Program-made: the position numbers and the translations under genes
Source of the DNA: Actinomadura rudentiformis
Lineage (GTDB): Bacteria; Actinomycetota; Actinomycetes; Streptosporangiales; Streptosporangiaceae
DNA length: 64,000 nucleotides
Assembly (NCBI RefSeq): GCF_008923185.1
Contig: NZ_WBMT01000011.1
Coordinates: 1 to 64,000 of the forward strand
Reading direction: 5' to 3'
Notes under the pieces: generated by a model
What the model saw: the letters and a program-made list of their open reading frames with translations, nothing else
What the model was told of the DNA's origin: nothing
Database searches by the model: none
Shown: piece after piece, positions 33,004 through 41,107 of the stretch
Position numbering within the stretch: the stretch's first letter is position 1
How the letters are laid out: each line of letters opens with the position of its first letter

Positions 33004-34466
33004 GTGGGGTCCTCTCGTCCGAACGTTTCGCGCAGGCGGGCCTTGAGCAATTTGCCGGCGGCGTTGCGGGGCAGCGTGTCGGTGAACGCCACCGATTTGG
33101 GGATCTTGTATTTGGCGAGGCGGCCGGTGAGGGCGGTCAGGACGTCCTGCTCGGTGAGGGACGGGTCGCCCACGATGACGGCGCGGCCGACCTCGCCCCA
33201 CGTGTCGTCCGGCACTCCGATGACGGCGCACTCCTGGACCCCGGGGACCGTCATGAGGGCGTGTTCCACTTCGGCGGGGTAGATGTTCTCGCCGCCCGAG
33301 ATGATCAGGTCTTTGATCCGGTCCACGATGAAGACGTAGCCGTCGTCGTCGACGCGGGCGGCGTCGCCGCTGCGGAACCAGCCGTCGGTGAAGCATCGCG
33401 CCGTCTCGTCTGGGAGCCCCCAGTAGCCGGACATCACGTGCGGTCCTTGCACGAGCACTTCACCGTCCCTGATGCAGACGTCGCTGAAGAAGTGCGGGAC
33501 GCCCGCGGAGCCTGCCTTTGAGACGGCGTGCGCCGCGTCCAGGAAGAGCGTGCCGGGTGACGCCTCGGTCATGCCGTAGCCCTGGAGGAACGTCAGGCCA
33601 CGTTCCTGGTAGGCCGCGATCAGGGTCGGCGGCACAGGCGAGCCGCCGCAGGTGAGGATCCGCAGGGACGACAGGTCGGCGGTGGCCCATCGGGGCGATC
33701 TCACTACTTGCTGGAACATCGCCGGGACGCCGAACATAAAGGTCACCCGGTGCTTCTCGATCAGGTCGAACGTGGCGTCCGGGTCGAAGCCGCCGACGAT
33801 GACGCACGCTCCTCCTTTGAGGAGGACGGGCAGGGTCAGCATGTTCAGCCCCGCGGTGTGGAACAGCGGAGCCGACACCAGCGCGACCTCGTCCGTGATG
33901 AGGTCGGTGTCGACCAGGACGTTGACCGCGTTCCAGGTGATGTTGCCGTGGGTGAGAACGGCGCCCTTGGGCCGTCCCGTCGTCCCGGAGGTGTACATGA
34001 TCATGCAGGGGTCGTCGAGGCCGACCGGCTCGTCGATCGGGTCGGCGGGGGCACCCCTGAGGAGGTCCTCGTATCGCTCGCCCAGCGCGATCTGGACCCG
34101 GACGTCCGACTGGATCTCGGCCACGAGATCGGCGTTGGGGCCGCCGTAGATCAATGCCGAGGCGCCCGAGTCGGCGAGCTGGTAGGCGATCTCCGGGCCG
34201 GACAGCCGGATGTTGAGCGGGACGAAGATCCCGCCCAGGCAGCCGGTGGCGAAGAGCGTCTCCAGGAACGTCGGGTGGTTGGGCCCCAGATATGCGACCC
34301 GGTCGCCGCGACGTACGCCGAGGCCGTGCAGGGCGTGCGCGAGGCGCGTCACGCGGTCATGGAGCGCCGCGTACGTGAACGGGCGGTCGTCGTGGATCAG
34401 GGCCGGACGGTCCGGGGTCTTGCGGGCACGGCGCGCCGGCCATGACCCGAGTCCCTCGTTGCGCAT
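33000..34466 (-). CDS. Acyl/aryl-CoA ligase (CouL-like)
   Basis: A 488-aa ANL-superfamily acyl-CoA ligase. AMP-binding motif MYTSGTTGRPKGAVLTHG (about residue 157), GYGMTEASPG (about 294), adenylate Asp in YWGLPDETARCFTDGWFRSGD (two parts), hinge VDRIKDLIISGGENIYPAEVE and the C-terminal catalytic Lys in LPRNAAGKLLKARL. It activates a carboxylic acid with ATP and CoA. Operon context (hydratase, dehydrogenase, beta-ketoacyl-CoA hydrolase) points to an aryl-propenoate such as p-coumarate rather than a plain fatty acid. The amidohydrolase gene lies 21 bp upstream. Confidence 0.9.
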   Translation of the reverse strand: MRNEGLGSWPARRARKTPDRPALIHDDRPFTYAALHDRVTRLAHALHGLGVRRGDRVAYLGPNHPTFLETLFATGCLGGIFVPLNIRLSGPEIAYQLADSGASALIYGGPNADLVAEIQSDVRVQIALGERYEDLLRGAPADPIDEPVGLDDPCMIMYTSGTTGRPKGAVLTHGNITWNAVNVLVDTDLITDEVALVSAPLFHTAGLNMLTLPVLLKGGACVIVGGFDPDATFDLIEKHRVTFMFGVPAMFQQVVRSPRWATADLSSLRILTCGGSPVPPTLIAAYQERGLTFLQGYGMTEASPGTLFLDAAHAVSKAGSAGVPHFFSDVCIRDGEVLVQGPHVMSGYWGLPDETARCFTDGWFRSGDAARVDDDGYVFIVDRIKDLIISGGENIYPAEVEHALMTVPGVQECAVIGVPDDTWGEVGRAVIVGDPSLTEQDVLTALTGRLAKYKIPKSVAFTDTLPRNAAGKLLKARLRETFGREDPT

Positions 34467-34487
34467 GGTGTGCTCCCTCGCTCTGGA

Positions 34488-35369
34488 TCAGGAGTCCTTG
34501 CACAGGCCCAGCAGCCGGGCCGCGTTGTCCTTGAGAATCTTCGGCCGGACCTCGTCCTTCAAGGGGAGTTTGGCAAAATCGGCCAGCCAGCGGTCGGGGC
34601 TGATGACCGGGTAGTCCGAGCCGAAGAGCACCTTGTCCTGCAGAAGGCTGTTGGCGTACTGCACGAGCTGCGGCGGGAAGTACTTGGGCGACCAGCCGGA
34701 CAGGTCGATGTGGACGGTCGGCTTGTGGGTGGCGACGCTGAGCGCCTCGTCCTGCCAGGGGAACGAGGGGTGGGCGAGGATGATCTTCAGATCCGGGAAG
34801 TCGACCGCCACGTCGTCCACGTGCAGCGGGTTGGAGTACTTGAGCCGGATGCCGCCACCGCCCGGCACTCCCGCGCCGATCCCGGTCTGGCCGGTGTGGA
34901 AGAGCGCGATGCACCCCAGCTCCTCGATCGCCTCGTACAGCCCGTAGGCCAGCCGATCGTTGGGGAAGAACGCCTGGATGTTGGGGTGGAACTTGAAGCC
35001 CTTGACCCCGTACTCCTCGACGAGGCGGCGCGCCTGCCGGATCCCGGCCTTGCCCCGGAACGGGTCGATCGAGGCGAACGGGATGAGCACGTCCGGATTG
35101 GCGGCGGCCGCCTCGGCGACCTCCTCGTTCGGGACGGGCGGGACGCCGGTGGCGTGCTCGGCGTCCACGGTGAACACCACCGCGGCCATCTTCCGTTCGC
35201 GGTAGAAGGCCGCGATCTCTTCGAGCGTCGGCTTGCGTTTCGCGCCGTCCACCTTGAAGTAGGCGCTGGACGCCTCGTGCAGCTCCTCGGCGAGGGAGGA
35301 TGCGTCCCCGCGGGAGGAGACCTCCGCGTGGGTGTGGACGTCGATGGCGACGAGTTCGTCGATGTTCAT
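34488..35369 (-). CDS. Amidohydrolase-2 family, CouO-like beta-ketoacyl-CoA hydrolase
   Basis: A 293-aa TIM-barrel amidohydrolase of the ACMSD group. Metal ligands: AIDVHTHAEV (HxH, residue about 11), GFKFHPN (about 140), the barrel His in ALFHTGQTG and LAHPSFPW, and the late Asp in LFGSDYPVISPD. Actinobacterial homologues (CouO) are annotated 4-hydroxyphenyl-beta-ketoacyl-CoA hydrolase: they cleave the beta-ketoacyl-CoA hydrolytically to 4-hydroxybenzoate and acetyl-CoA in place of thiolysis. The SDR gene ends five bases upstream of its start, giving a tight operon. Confidence 0.85.
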   Translation of the reverse strand: MNIDELVAIDVHTHAEVSSRGDASSLAEELHEASSAYFKVDGAKRKPTLEEIAAFYRERKMAAVVFTVDAEHATGVPPVPNEEVAEAAAANPDVLIPFASIDPFRGKAGIRQARRLVEEYGVKGFKFHPNIQAFFPNDRLAYGLYEAIEELGCIALFHTGQTGIGAGVPGGGGIRLKYSNPLHVDDVAVDFPDLKIILAHPSFPWQDEALSVATHKPTVHIDLSGWSPKYFPPQLVQYANSLLQDKVLFGSDYPVISPDRWLADFAKLPLKDEVRPKILKDNAARLLGLCKDS

Positions 35370-35374
35370 CCCGG

Positions 35375-36343
35375 TCACTCCCCGGGGGATGCGGGGGTTG
35401 CGGGGGCGGGGATCGTCGGTGCGGGGATGCCGACGCTCTGCGGCTCGCGTCCGACCGAGGTGGGCCAGGCGGCCGCGATCGTGTCCGGCGTCCAGCCGCC
35501 GTCGGCGTAGGCGACCGCCACCTCCTGCGGGTGCGACCACAGCGCGAGCTTGTCGCCGCCGATGCCGACGCACTGGCCGGTGATCTCGCGGGCGGCGTCG
35601 GAGGCCAGGAACGGGACGAGCGCCGCGCAGTCGTCGGCGGTCCCGAAGCCCTCTCCCTTGCGCAGGAAGTCGGGGAACGGCTCGCCGCGCTGCTGTGCCT
35701 GGACGTACGGCGCGAACGCCGGGATCGTCTCCGTCATCGCGGTCGCCGCGACCGGGACGATGGCGTTGACGGTGATGCGCGCCTTGGCCAGTTCCATCGA
35801 CCATGTGCGTGCCATGGCGGCGATCCCGGCCTTGGCGGCTGCGTAGTTGGTCTGGCCGAAGTTGCCGCGCTGCCCCGCAGGGGATCCGACCAGGATGAGC
35901 GTGCCGCCCTCGCCCTGCTCGCGCATGTAAGTCGCCGCCGCCCGCGCGCAGGTGAACGTTCCGCGCAGGTGGACGCCGATGACGGCGTCGAAGTCCTCGT
36001 CGGTCATCTTCCAGAGCACACGGTCGCGCAGGATCCCCGCGTTGGTCACGAGCACGTCGAGCCTGCCGAAGGCCTCCACCGCACGCGCGACCAGCCGTTC
36101 GGCCGTCTCCGCCGAGCCGACGGCGGCGACCTCCGCCACCGCTCTGCCGCCCTCCTCGGTGATCGCGTGGACGGCCCGCTTGGCGGCGATCTCGTCGACG
36201 TCGTTGACGACCACCGCGGCACCGGCACGGGCGAGGGCGGCGGCGTAGGCCAGGCCAAGGCCCTGCCCGGCGCCGGTCACGACGGCGACCTTGCCGGTCA
36301 AATCAATGCCGGTCTGATCAATGCCGGTCGGATCTACGGACAT
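35375..36343 (-). CDS. SDR-family 3-hydroxyacyl-CoA dehydrogenase
   Basis: A 322-aa SDR with cofactor loop VVTGAGQGLGLA, an Asp in VVNDVDE (NAD(H) preference), TNAG, the catalytic Ser in GSPAGQRGNFGQ, and YAAAK. The extended C-terminus beyond the usual 250 residues resembles 17-beta-HSD4-type 3-hydroxyacyl-CoA dehydrogenases; it ends in Pro/Ala-rich repeats (IPAPTIPAPATPASPGE). ATG 36343 has AGGAGG 7 nt upstream and a sigma-70-like promoter further up. It is the first gene of the operon. Residues 5-17 (GIDQTGIDLTG) come from a 15-bp duplication. Confidence 0.88.
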   Translation of the reverse strand: MSVDPTGIDQTGIDLTGKVAVVTGAGQGLGLAYAAALARAGAAVVVNDVDEIAAKRAVHAITEEGGRAVAEVAAVGSAETAERLVARAVEAFGRLDVLVTNAGILRDRVLWKMTDEDFDAVIGVHLRGTFTCARAAATYMREQGEGGTLILVGSPAGQRGNFGQTNYAAAKAGIAAMARTWSMELAKARITVNAIVPVAATAMTETIPAFAPYVQAQQRGEPFPDFLRKGEGFGTADDCAALVPFLASDAAREITGQCVGIGGDKLALWSHPQEVAVAYADGGWTPDTIAAAWPTSVGREPQSVGIPAPTIPAPATPASPGE

Positions 36344-36376
36344 GGGGAGACCTCCTGAGGCGGACGGGTACCTGCG

Positions 36377-36405
36377 AACATAGGCGTCCAAATTGCAGCC
36401 GTCAA
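36377..36405 (-). promoter_or_regulatory. Promoter of the SDR-amidohydrolase-ligase-hydratase operon
   Basis: Minus-strand TTGACG (complement of 36400-36405), 17-bp spacer, TATGTT (complement of 36377-36382). Near-consensus housekeeping promoter 34 bp upstream of the SDR start, in the 102-bp region shared with paaX. Confidence 0.65.
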
Positions 36406-36433
36406 GAATGTGCACAACATCGCGAAATGGCCC

Positions 36434-36439
36434 TACGCT
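36434..36439 (+). promoter_or_regulatory. -10 box for leaderless paaX-like gene
   Basis: TACGCT, six bases, then ATG at 36446 with no ribosome-binding site. Only about 30 bp separate it from the divergent operon promoter, so one bound repressor could block both. Confidence 0.55.
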
Positions 36440-36445
36440 GGCCTC

Positions 36446-37309
36446 ATGCACGAGGACCCGTCTCCGCGGCTGCGGCCCCAGTCGCTCATGTTGACCTTCC
36501 TGGGCAACTACGTACTGCGGCGCGACATCGCGGTGTTCTCGGGCAGCTTCATCGAGGTCTTCGCCGGACTGGGCGTGGGTGAACACGCCATACGGTCCAC
36601 GCTCACCCGCATGACCGGGCGTGGCCTGCTCGCCCGGCACAGGCAGGGCAGGCGCATGTACTTCGGCCTGACCGAACGTTCGGAGCGCATCCTGCTCGAC
36701 GGCGAGGCCAGAGTCTGGCGGCGCGGAGCGGTCAACGGGGACTGGGACGGCCACTGGACCGTGCTCTCGTTCTCCATGCCCGAGTCCTGGCAGCGGCAGC
36801 GGCACGACCTGCGCTCACGCCTGATGTGGGCCGGCTTCGGATCCCTTGGCAACGGAATGTGGATCGCACCGTCGCAGGTCGAACTCGGTCCGGTCCTCAG
36901 CTCGCTCAACGGCTCCCTGGAGCATCTCGACCTGAGCCGGCACCTGCGGGTCTTCCACGGGACCGCCGGGGAACCCACGGACGTGTCCCAGATGATGCGC
37001 GACGCGTTCGACCTCGACGAGCTGGCCGCCGGATACCAGGAGTTCCTCGATCGCTGGGACCGGCGGGACCCGATCCCCAAGGCGCCCCACGACCTGGCAC
37101 GCTACCTGTGGATGATGACCGAATGGTTGCAGCTCGTGCGGGTGGACCCGCGGCTGCCCGTCCAGCACCTGCCCGAGGACTGGCCGGCGGTCCGCGCCCA
37201 GCGGGTGCTGCATGAGCTGGGCGAACGGTACGACGGTCCCGCCCGTGAGACCGCCGACCGCCTGATCGAGTTCATCCCGGTCAGGAAGCCCGCCGCGCCC
37301 GAGGTCTGA
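36446..37309 (+). CDS. PaaX-family repressor
   Basis: A 287-aa PaaX-type regulator: N-terminal winged helix (VGEHAIRSTLTRMTGRGLLA, about 43-62) followed by the RRMYFGLTE wing, a central Cas2-like domain (WTVLSFSMPES...RSRLMWAGFGSLGNGMWIAP, in parts) and the PaaX-C helical domain. Classical PaaX represses phenylacetyl-CoA genes and is released by the aryl-CoA. Here it diverges from a CouLMNO-like operon with a shared 102-bp region, so it probably represses that operon and responds to an arylpropenoyl-CoA or beta-ketoacyl-CoA. The stop lies in a 14-bp tandem duplication. Confidence 0.88.
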   Translation: MHEDPSPRLRPQSLMLTFLGNYVLRRDIAVFSGSFIEVFAGLGVGEHAIRSTLTRMTGRGLLARHRQGRRMYFGLTERSERILLDGEARVWRRGAVNGDWDGHWTVLSFSMPESWQRQRHDLRSRLMWAGFGSLGNGMWIAPSQVELGPVLSSLNGSLEHLDLSRHLRVFHGTAGEPTDVSQMMRDAFDLDELAAGYQEFLDRWDRRDPIPKAPHDLARYLWMMTEWLQLVRVDPRLPVQHLPEDWPAVRAQRVLHELGERYDGPARETADRLIEFIPVRKPAAPEV

Positions 37310-37328
37310 GGAAAGAGGCCTGAGGAAA
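37301..37328 (+). repeat. 14-bp tandem duplication at paaX-like stop
   Basis: GAGGTCTGAGGAAA (37301-37314, contains the stop) followed directly by GAGGCCTGAGGAAA (37315-37328); one mismatch. Confidence 0.75.
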
Positions 37329-37396
37329 CTCGTTCGCCCTCCGGAAAGGGCCCCGTTAGGGGCGCGGCGATGGCCGGCGAAGCGCCCTCTCTTGAG

Positions 37397-37768
37397 TCAG
37401 GAGGAGACGGCTTCTCCTGGGGAGCCTGGGTCGATGCGGCGGTCGCGGTTGCGCTCGTTCCAGGCGCGCATGCGGGGCGGGTAGCCGACGATCTGGACGT
37501 CGTAGACGGGGAGGCCCAGGTCGTGGGCCACCTTGTGGATCACTTTGGGGGCGCCGACGCGGCGGCGTGTCCATTCGCCGTCGTGGGCCACGGCCACGGC
37601 GGTGGTGTCGGTGGCGAAGGTCTCCGGCTCGACGAAGAACTCGACCCCCTGCTTGCCGCGCGCGAAAGCGATCAGTGCCTCGATGTCGGCGTCGGTGGCC
37701 TCCCGGTCGAACTTGGTGACGGTAGAGCCACGGTGCTTGCGGATCCCGAACCGGTCCCGGAACCTCAT
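37397..37768 (-). CDS. Conserved actinobacterial hypothetical protein
   Basis: A 123-aa cytosolic protein of a family widespread in actinobacteria and often labelled 'oxidoreductase' without evidence. It begins MRFRDRFGIRKHRGSTVTKF, continues TDADIEALIAFARGKQGVEFF and ends in a basic GYPPRMRAWNERNRDRRID. ATG 37768 has AAGGA 9-10 nt upstream. No catalytic motif is apparent. It converges on the PaaX-like gene and diverges from the polysaccharide deacetylase gene. Confidence 0.75.
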   Translation of the reverse strand: MRFRDRFGIRKHRGSTVTKFDREATDADIEALIAFARGKQGVEFFVEPETFATDTTAVAVAHDGEWTRRRVGAPKVIHKVAHDLGLPVYDVQIVGYPPRMRAWNERNRDRRIDPGSPGEAVSS

Positions 37769-37973
37769 CGCCTGTCCGTCCTTTGGTGCGGCCCCGGAAC
37801 GATTCCGGAGCACTGGGGCGAGTACGACAATAACGATCGCCCGTGCGTGCAAGGTTCCATGCTGGTCACGATCTCGGCGACGGCACCCTGTTTTGCGGAT
37901 CCTGTAAGGGCACCCGACCGTAGGATGACGGGCCGTAAGGATCATCTTTGGTCGGCAGCCGAGAGGACTTGCA

Positions 37974-38762
37974 TTGCGCGAGACGGTCTTGACCAGGCGA
38001 TGGGCCGGAATGGCCGCCGCGCTGGCCATGTCGGGGTGGCTGAGCACCCTCAACGCGAACGTGCCGCTGGCCGCCGCCCCCCAGGCCGCCGCTAGCAAGG
38101 CCGAGCTCATGGCCGTGCGGACACCCCAGCCCGTCGCGGCGCCGCCACGGAAGATCGACTGCCGGAAGCGCAAGTGCGTCGCGCTGACGTTCGACGACGG
38201 GCCGATGTCCAGCACCATCAAGCTGCTCACGATCCTCAAGCAGCGGAAGGTGCGCGCGACGTTCTTCCTCATCGGGCAGAACGTGGCCAGGCGGCCGCAG
38301 GTCGCGCGGTGGGAGGTGTCGGGCGGGCACGAGGTCGCCAACCACAGCTACACCCACACCGACCTGGCCCGCGCGTCGTCGAGCAGGGTGAGGTCCGAGC
38401 TCGCCAGGACCCAGTCGGCGATCAAGCGGGCCACCGGCGTCACGCCCAAGCTCATGCGGCCGCCATACGGATCCACGGACGGCACGGTCGCCTCGGTGAC
38501 CAAGAAGATGAAGCTGGCGCAGATCCTCTGGACCGTCGACCCGAACGACTGGCGCGACCGCAACAGCAAGACGGTCGAGCGCAGGGTCGTGGCGGCCACC
38601 CGGCCGGGTTACATCGTGCTCATGCACGACATCCACCCGACCACCGTCGCGGCCGTCCCCAACATCATCAAGCGGCTGGCCGCCAAGGGGTACGTCTTCG
38701 TGACGATCTCCGAGCTCTACGGCAGGCCGCTCACCCCGGGCAAGAAGTACTCCAGGCGCTGA
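37974..38762 (+). CDS. Secreted polysaccharide deacetylase (NodB domain)
   Basis: A 262-aa protein from a TTG start with GAGAGGA 7 nt upstream. It has a signal peptide (AGMAAALAMSGWLSTLNA) and a NodB homology domain: ALTFDDGPMS (catalytic base and metal Asp), EVANHSYTHTDL (metal His pair), LMRPPYGSTDG, ILWTVDPNDWRD and YIVLMHDIHPTT. It should remove acetyl groups from peptidoglycan or another N-acetylated glycan at the cell surface. Length is typical. It is monocistronic. Confidence 0.92.
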   Translation: MRETVLTRRWAGMAAALAMSGWLSTLNANVPLAAAPQAAASKAELMAVRTPQPVAAPPRKIDCRKRKCVALTFDDGPMSSTIKLLTILKQRKVRATFFLIGQNVARRPQVARWEVSGGHEVANHSYTHTDLARASSSRVRSELARTQSAIKRATGVTPKLMRPPYGSTDGTVASVTKKMKLAQILWTVDPNDWRDRNSKTVERRVVAATRPGYIVLMHDIHPTTVAAVPNIIKRLAAKGYVFVTISELYGRPLTPGKKYSRR

Positions 38763-38846
38763 CGTCCGGAGGGACGAGGGGAAGTCAGGGGCACCTCAGG
38801 GACTTCCCCGATGGCAGGTGGCGCTCCGGGGACCGACGATGAAGTC

Positions 38847-39398
38847 ATGGACAGCAGTCACGCCACCGACCTCCGGGTTTCGGACATCGAACGCGAGCCC
38901 GTCATCGAACGGCTCCAAGAGGCCTACGCCGAGGGCAGGCTCGAACACGCCGAGTTCGACATGCGCATGCACCTCGCCATGACGGCCAGGACCAGGGGCG
39001 AGCTGGCGGGGGTCCTGTACGACCTCGCTCCGGCGCCCGTGCCGCCCGGCTCACCCAAGAGAGGCCCGGCCCTGCCCGGGGACGGCACGTGGGACGGGCC
39101 GCCGCCCACCGGTGAAGACCGGATGCTCGCCGCGGTCGCGCATGCGATCGGATACCCCACCCTCTTCGTCGGCCCGCTGATCATGATGCTGCTGAGCGGC
39201 AAGCGCTCGGCGTACGTCCGCCGGCACGCCGTGGAGGCGCTCAACTTCCAGCTCACCGTGCTGCTGATCACGATCGTCACGTTCGGGGTCGGCGGGATGT
39301 TGTACGCGATCACCTGGATCGTGGCCGGGATCGCCGCCGTGATCGCGCTCACCGGCAAGTCGTTCCGCTATCCGTGGATCCTGCGCCTGGTGAAGTGA
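38847..39398 (+). CDS. DUF1707 plus DUF4870 membrane protein
   Basis: A 183-aa protein. The N-terminus is a DUF1707 domain (LRVSDIEREPVIERLQEAY... RLEHAEFDMRMHLAMTARTRGEL, in parts), a SHOCT-like motif often found on actinobacterial membrane proteins. After a Pro-rich linker comes a DUF4870 domain with three hydrophobic segments and the motif SAYVRRHAVEALNFQ. Its role is unknown, possibly in envelope sensing. ATG 38847 is chosen because homology begins there; the ribosome-binding site is not clear. Confidence 0.85.
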   Translation: MDSSHATDLRVSDIEREPVIERLQEAYAEGRLEHAEFDMRMHLAMTARTRGELAGVLYDLAPAPVPPGSPKRGPALPGDGTWDGPPPTGEDRMLAAVAHAIGYPTLFVGPLIMMLLSGKRSAYVRRHAVEALNFQLTVLLITIVTFGVGGMLYAITWIVAGIAAVIALTGKSFRYPWILRLVK

Positions 39399-39495
39399 CG
39401 GCCCGTGACGCCCGCCGAAGACACCCCGTGACGCCCGCCGAAGAGACAGCCTGTGACGCCCGCTGAAGAGACGCCCGCCGGCTGACGCCCGGCGG
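39395..39495 (+). repeat. 23-28-bp tandem repeats after DUF1707/DUF4870 stop, ending in a hairpin
   Basis: Units begin GTGACGCCCGCCGAAG at 39405, 39428 and 39453 (the last diverged), with a partial unit GTGACGGCCC containing the gene's stop at 39395 and a degenerate one at 39481. Each early unit carries TGA. The array ends in a hairpin, CCCGCCGG / CCGGCGGG (about 39474-39495), which may terminate transcription. The rest of the 228-bp gap to 39626 holds the promoter region of the next gene. Confidence 0.75.
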
Positions 39496-39576
39496 GTTGG
39501 TGGCCCGATGTCCCGAATCGGCTTCCGACTGCGCGCCTATTCCCTTCCCTGCCTGTGATCACCCTCTCGTCCCGCT

Positions 39577-39589
39577 TATGTGGAACATA
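39577..39589. promoter_or_regulatory. Short palindrome upstream of tmsA-like gene
   Basis: TATGT-GGA-ACATA, 37 bp upstream of the start. It is a possible operator or part of the promoter; arms are only 5 bp. Confidence 0.3.
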
Positions 39590-39626
39590 CATGGGACGAT
39601 CGGTTTACTGAGTGCGGGAGGGGCAC

Positions 39627-40994
39627 ATGACGGAGCTCTTGATCAAGGACGATCACCGGCGGGCGGTCGAGGCACTTCGCAGGTCGTACGAGGCGATTCC
39701 GCCCGGTACGCCCGTGCGGCTGGCCAAGAAGACCTCCAATCTCTTCCGGTGGCGCGATCCCTCGGAAGCGCCCGGCCTGGACGTGTCGGGGTTCAACCGG
39801 GTCCTGAGCGTCGACCCCGGGTCGCGCACCGCCGAGGTCCAGGGCATGACCACCTACGAGGACCTCGTCGACGCGACCCTCCCGCACGGGCTGATGCCGA
39901 CCGTCGTGCCGCAGCTCAAGACGATCACGCTCGGCGGCGCGGTGACCGGGCTCGGCATCGAGTCCACCTCGTTCCGGCTCGGGCTGCCGCACGAGGCGGT
40001 CCTGGAGATGGACGTGCTCACCGGAGACGGCCAGATCGTCACCGCGACGCGCGACAACGAGCACCGGGACCTGTTCTACGGCTTCCCCAACTCCTACGGC
40101 ACCCTCGGCTACTCGCTGCGGCTGAAGATCCAGCTCATTCCGGTCAAGCCGTATGTGCGCGTCCGGCACCTCCGGTTCGACGACGCGGCCGAGTGCGCAC
40201 GGGTGCTCGGCGAGATCACCGAGTCCAAGACCTACGACGGCGAGCCGGTCGACTTCATGGACGGCACCGTCTTCAGCGCCCGCGAGCAGTACATCACGCT
40301 GGGCGCCTTCACCGACGAGGCCCCGTACACCTCCGACTACACCGGCCAGGAGATCTACTACCGCTCGATCCAGCAGCGGTCGGTCGACTTCCTCACCGTG
40401 CGCGACTACATCTGGCGCTGGGACACCGACTGGTTCTGGTGCTCCGGCGCGTTCGGCGTGCAGAACCCCACCATCCGCCGGATCTGGCCGGACAAGGCCA
40501 AACGGTCGGACGTCTACCGCAAGCTCGTCGCGTACGACCGGCGCTTCCAGGTCGTCGCGCGCGTCGAGCGCTGGCGCGGGCTGCGGCCGCGCGAGGACGT
40601 CATCCAGGACATCGAGGTTCCGGTCGAGCGGCTATCGGAGTTCCTGGAGTTCTTCCACGACAAGGTGGGGATGAGCCCGATCTGGCTGTGCCCGCTTTCG
40701 GCCAGAGAGCGCTGGCCGCTCTACCCGCTGGAGCCGGGCAAGCCGTATGTCAACGTTGGTTTCTGGGGCACGGTACGGCTTCCACCGGGGCAGATCCCCG
40801 AGTACCACAACCGTCTGATCGAACGGAAGGTCGCGGCCCTTGACGGCCACAAGTCTCTCTATTCGACTGCTTTTTACAGCCGGGAGGAGTTCTGGCGCCA
40901 CTACGACGGGGAGACCTATCGACGGCTCAAAGAGTCGTACGACCCCGCCAAGCGGTTGCTGGACCTCTACGACAAGTGCGTGGGCGGGCGCTGA
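39627..40994 (+). CDS. tmsA: FAD-binding oxidoreductase, 10-methyl fatty acid synthesis
   Basis: A 455-aa FAD-linked oxidase (PCMH/FAD-binding-4 fold), with the flavin segment MPTVVPQLKTITLGGAVTG (about 95-113) and the rest of the domain matching actinobacterial BfaA/TmsA. In TmsA the enzyme reduces 10-methylene-stearoyl lipid to 10-methylstearoyl (tuberculostearic) lipid with NADPH. The cfa-like methyltransferase follows 113 bp downstream, the expected tmsA-tmsB pairing. ATG 39627 has GGGAGGGG 4-5 nt upstream. No third gene (tmsC) is seen. Confidence 0.85.
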   Translation: MTELLIKDDHRRAVEALRRSYEAIPPGTPVRLAKKTSNLFRWRDPSEAPGLDVSGFNRVLSVDPGSRTAEVQGMTTYEDLVDATLPHGLMPTVVPQLKTITLGGAVTGLGIESTSFRLGLPHEAVLEMDVLTGDGQIVTATRDNEHRDLFYGFPNSYGTLGYSLRLKIQLIPVKPYVRVRHLRFDDAAECARVLGEITESKTYDGEPVDFMDGTVFSAREQYITLGAFTDEAPYTSDYTGQEIYYRSIQQRSVDFLTVRDYIWRWDTDWFWCSGAFGVQNPTIRRIWPDKAKRSDVYRKLVAYDRRFQVVARVERWRGLRPREDVIQDIEVPVERLSEFLEFFHDKVGMSPIWLCPLSARERWPLYPLEPGKPYVNVGFWGTVRLPPGQIPEYHNRLIERKVAALDGHKSLYSTAFYSREEFWRHYDGETYRRLKESYDPAKRLLDLYDKCVGGR

Positions 40995-41107
40995 GGTGCG
41001 TCCGCCATATCGGGGGAAGGCCCTGAACGGGGCCGAGGGCGGTCCCGGCGGGGGCCGATGGTGATCCCATCGCCCCGTGCCGGGGCGAAGAGAGAGGGAG
41101 GCACAAG

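Noticed and set aside
39395..39495. CRISPR-like array
   Set aside because: Units are directly adjacent with no spacers and decay along the array; there are no cas genes.
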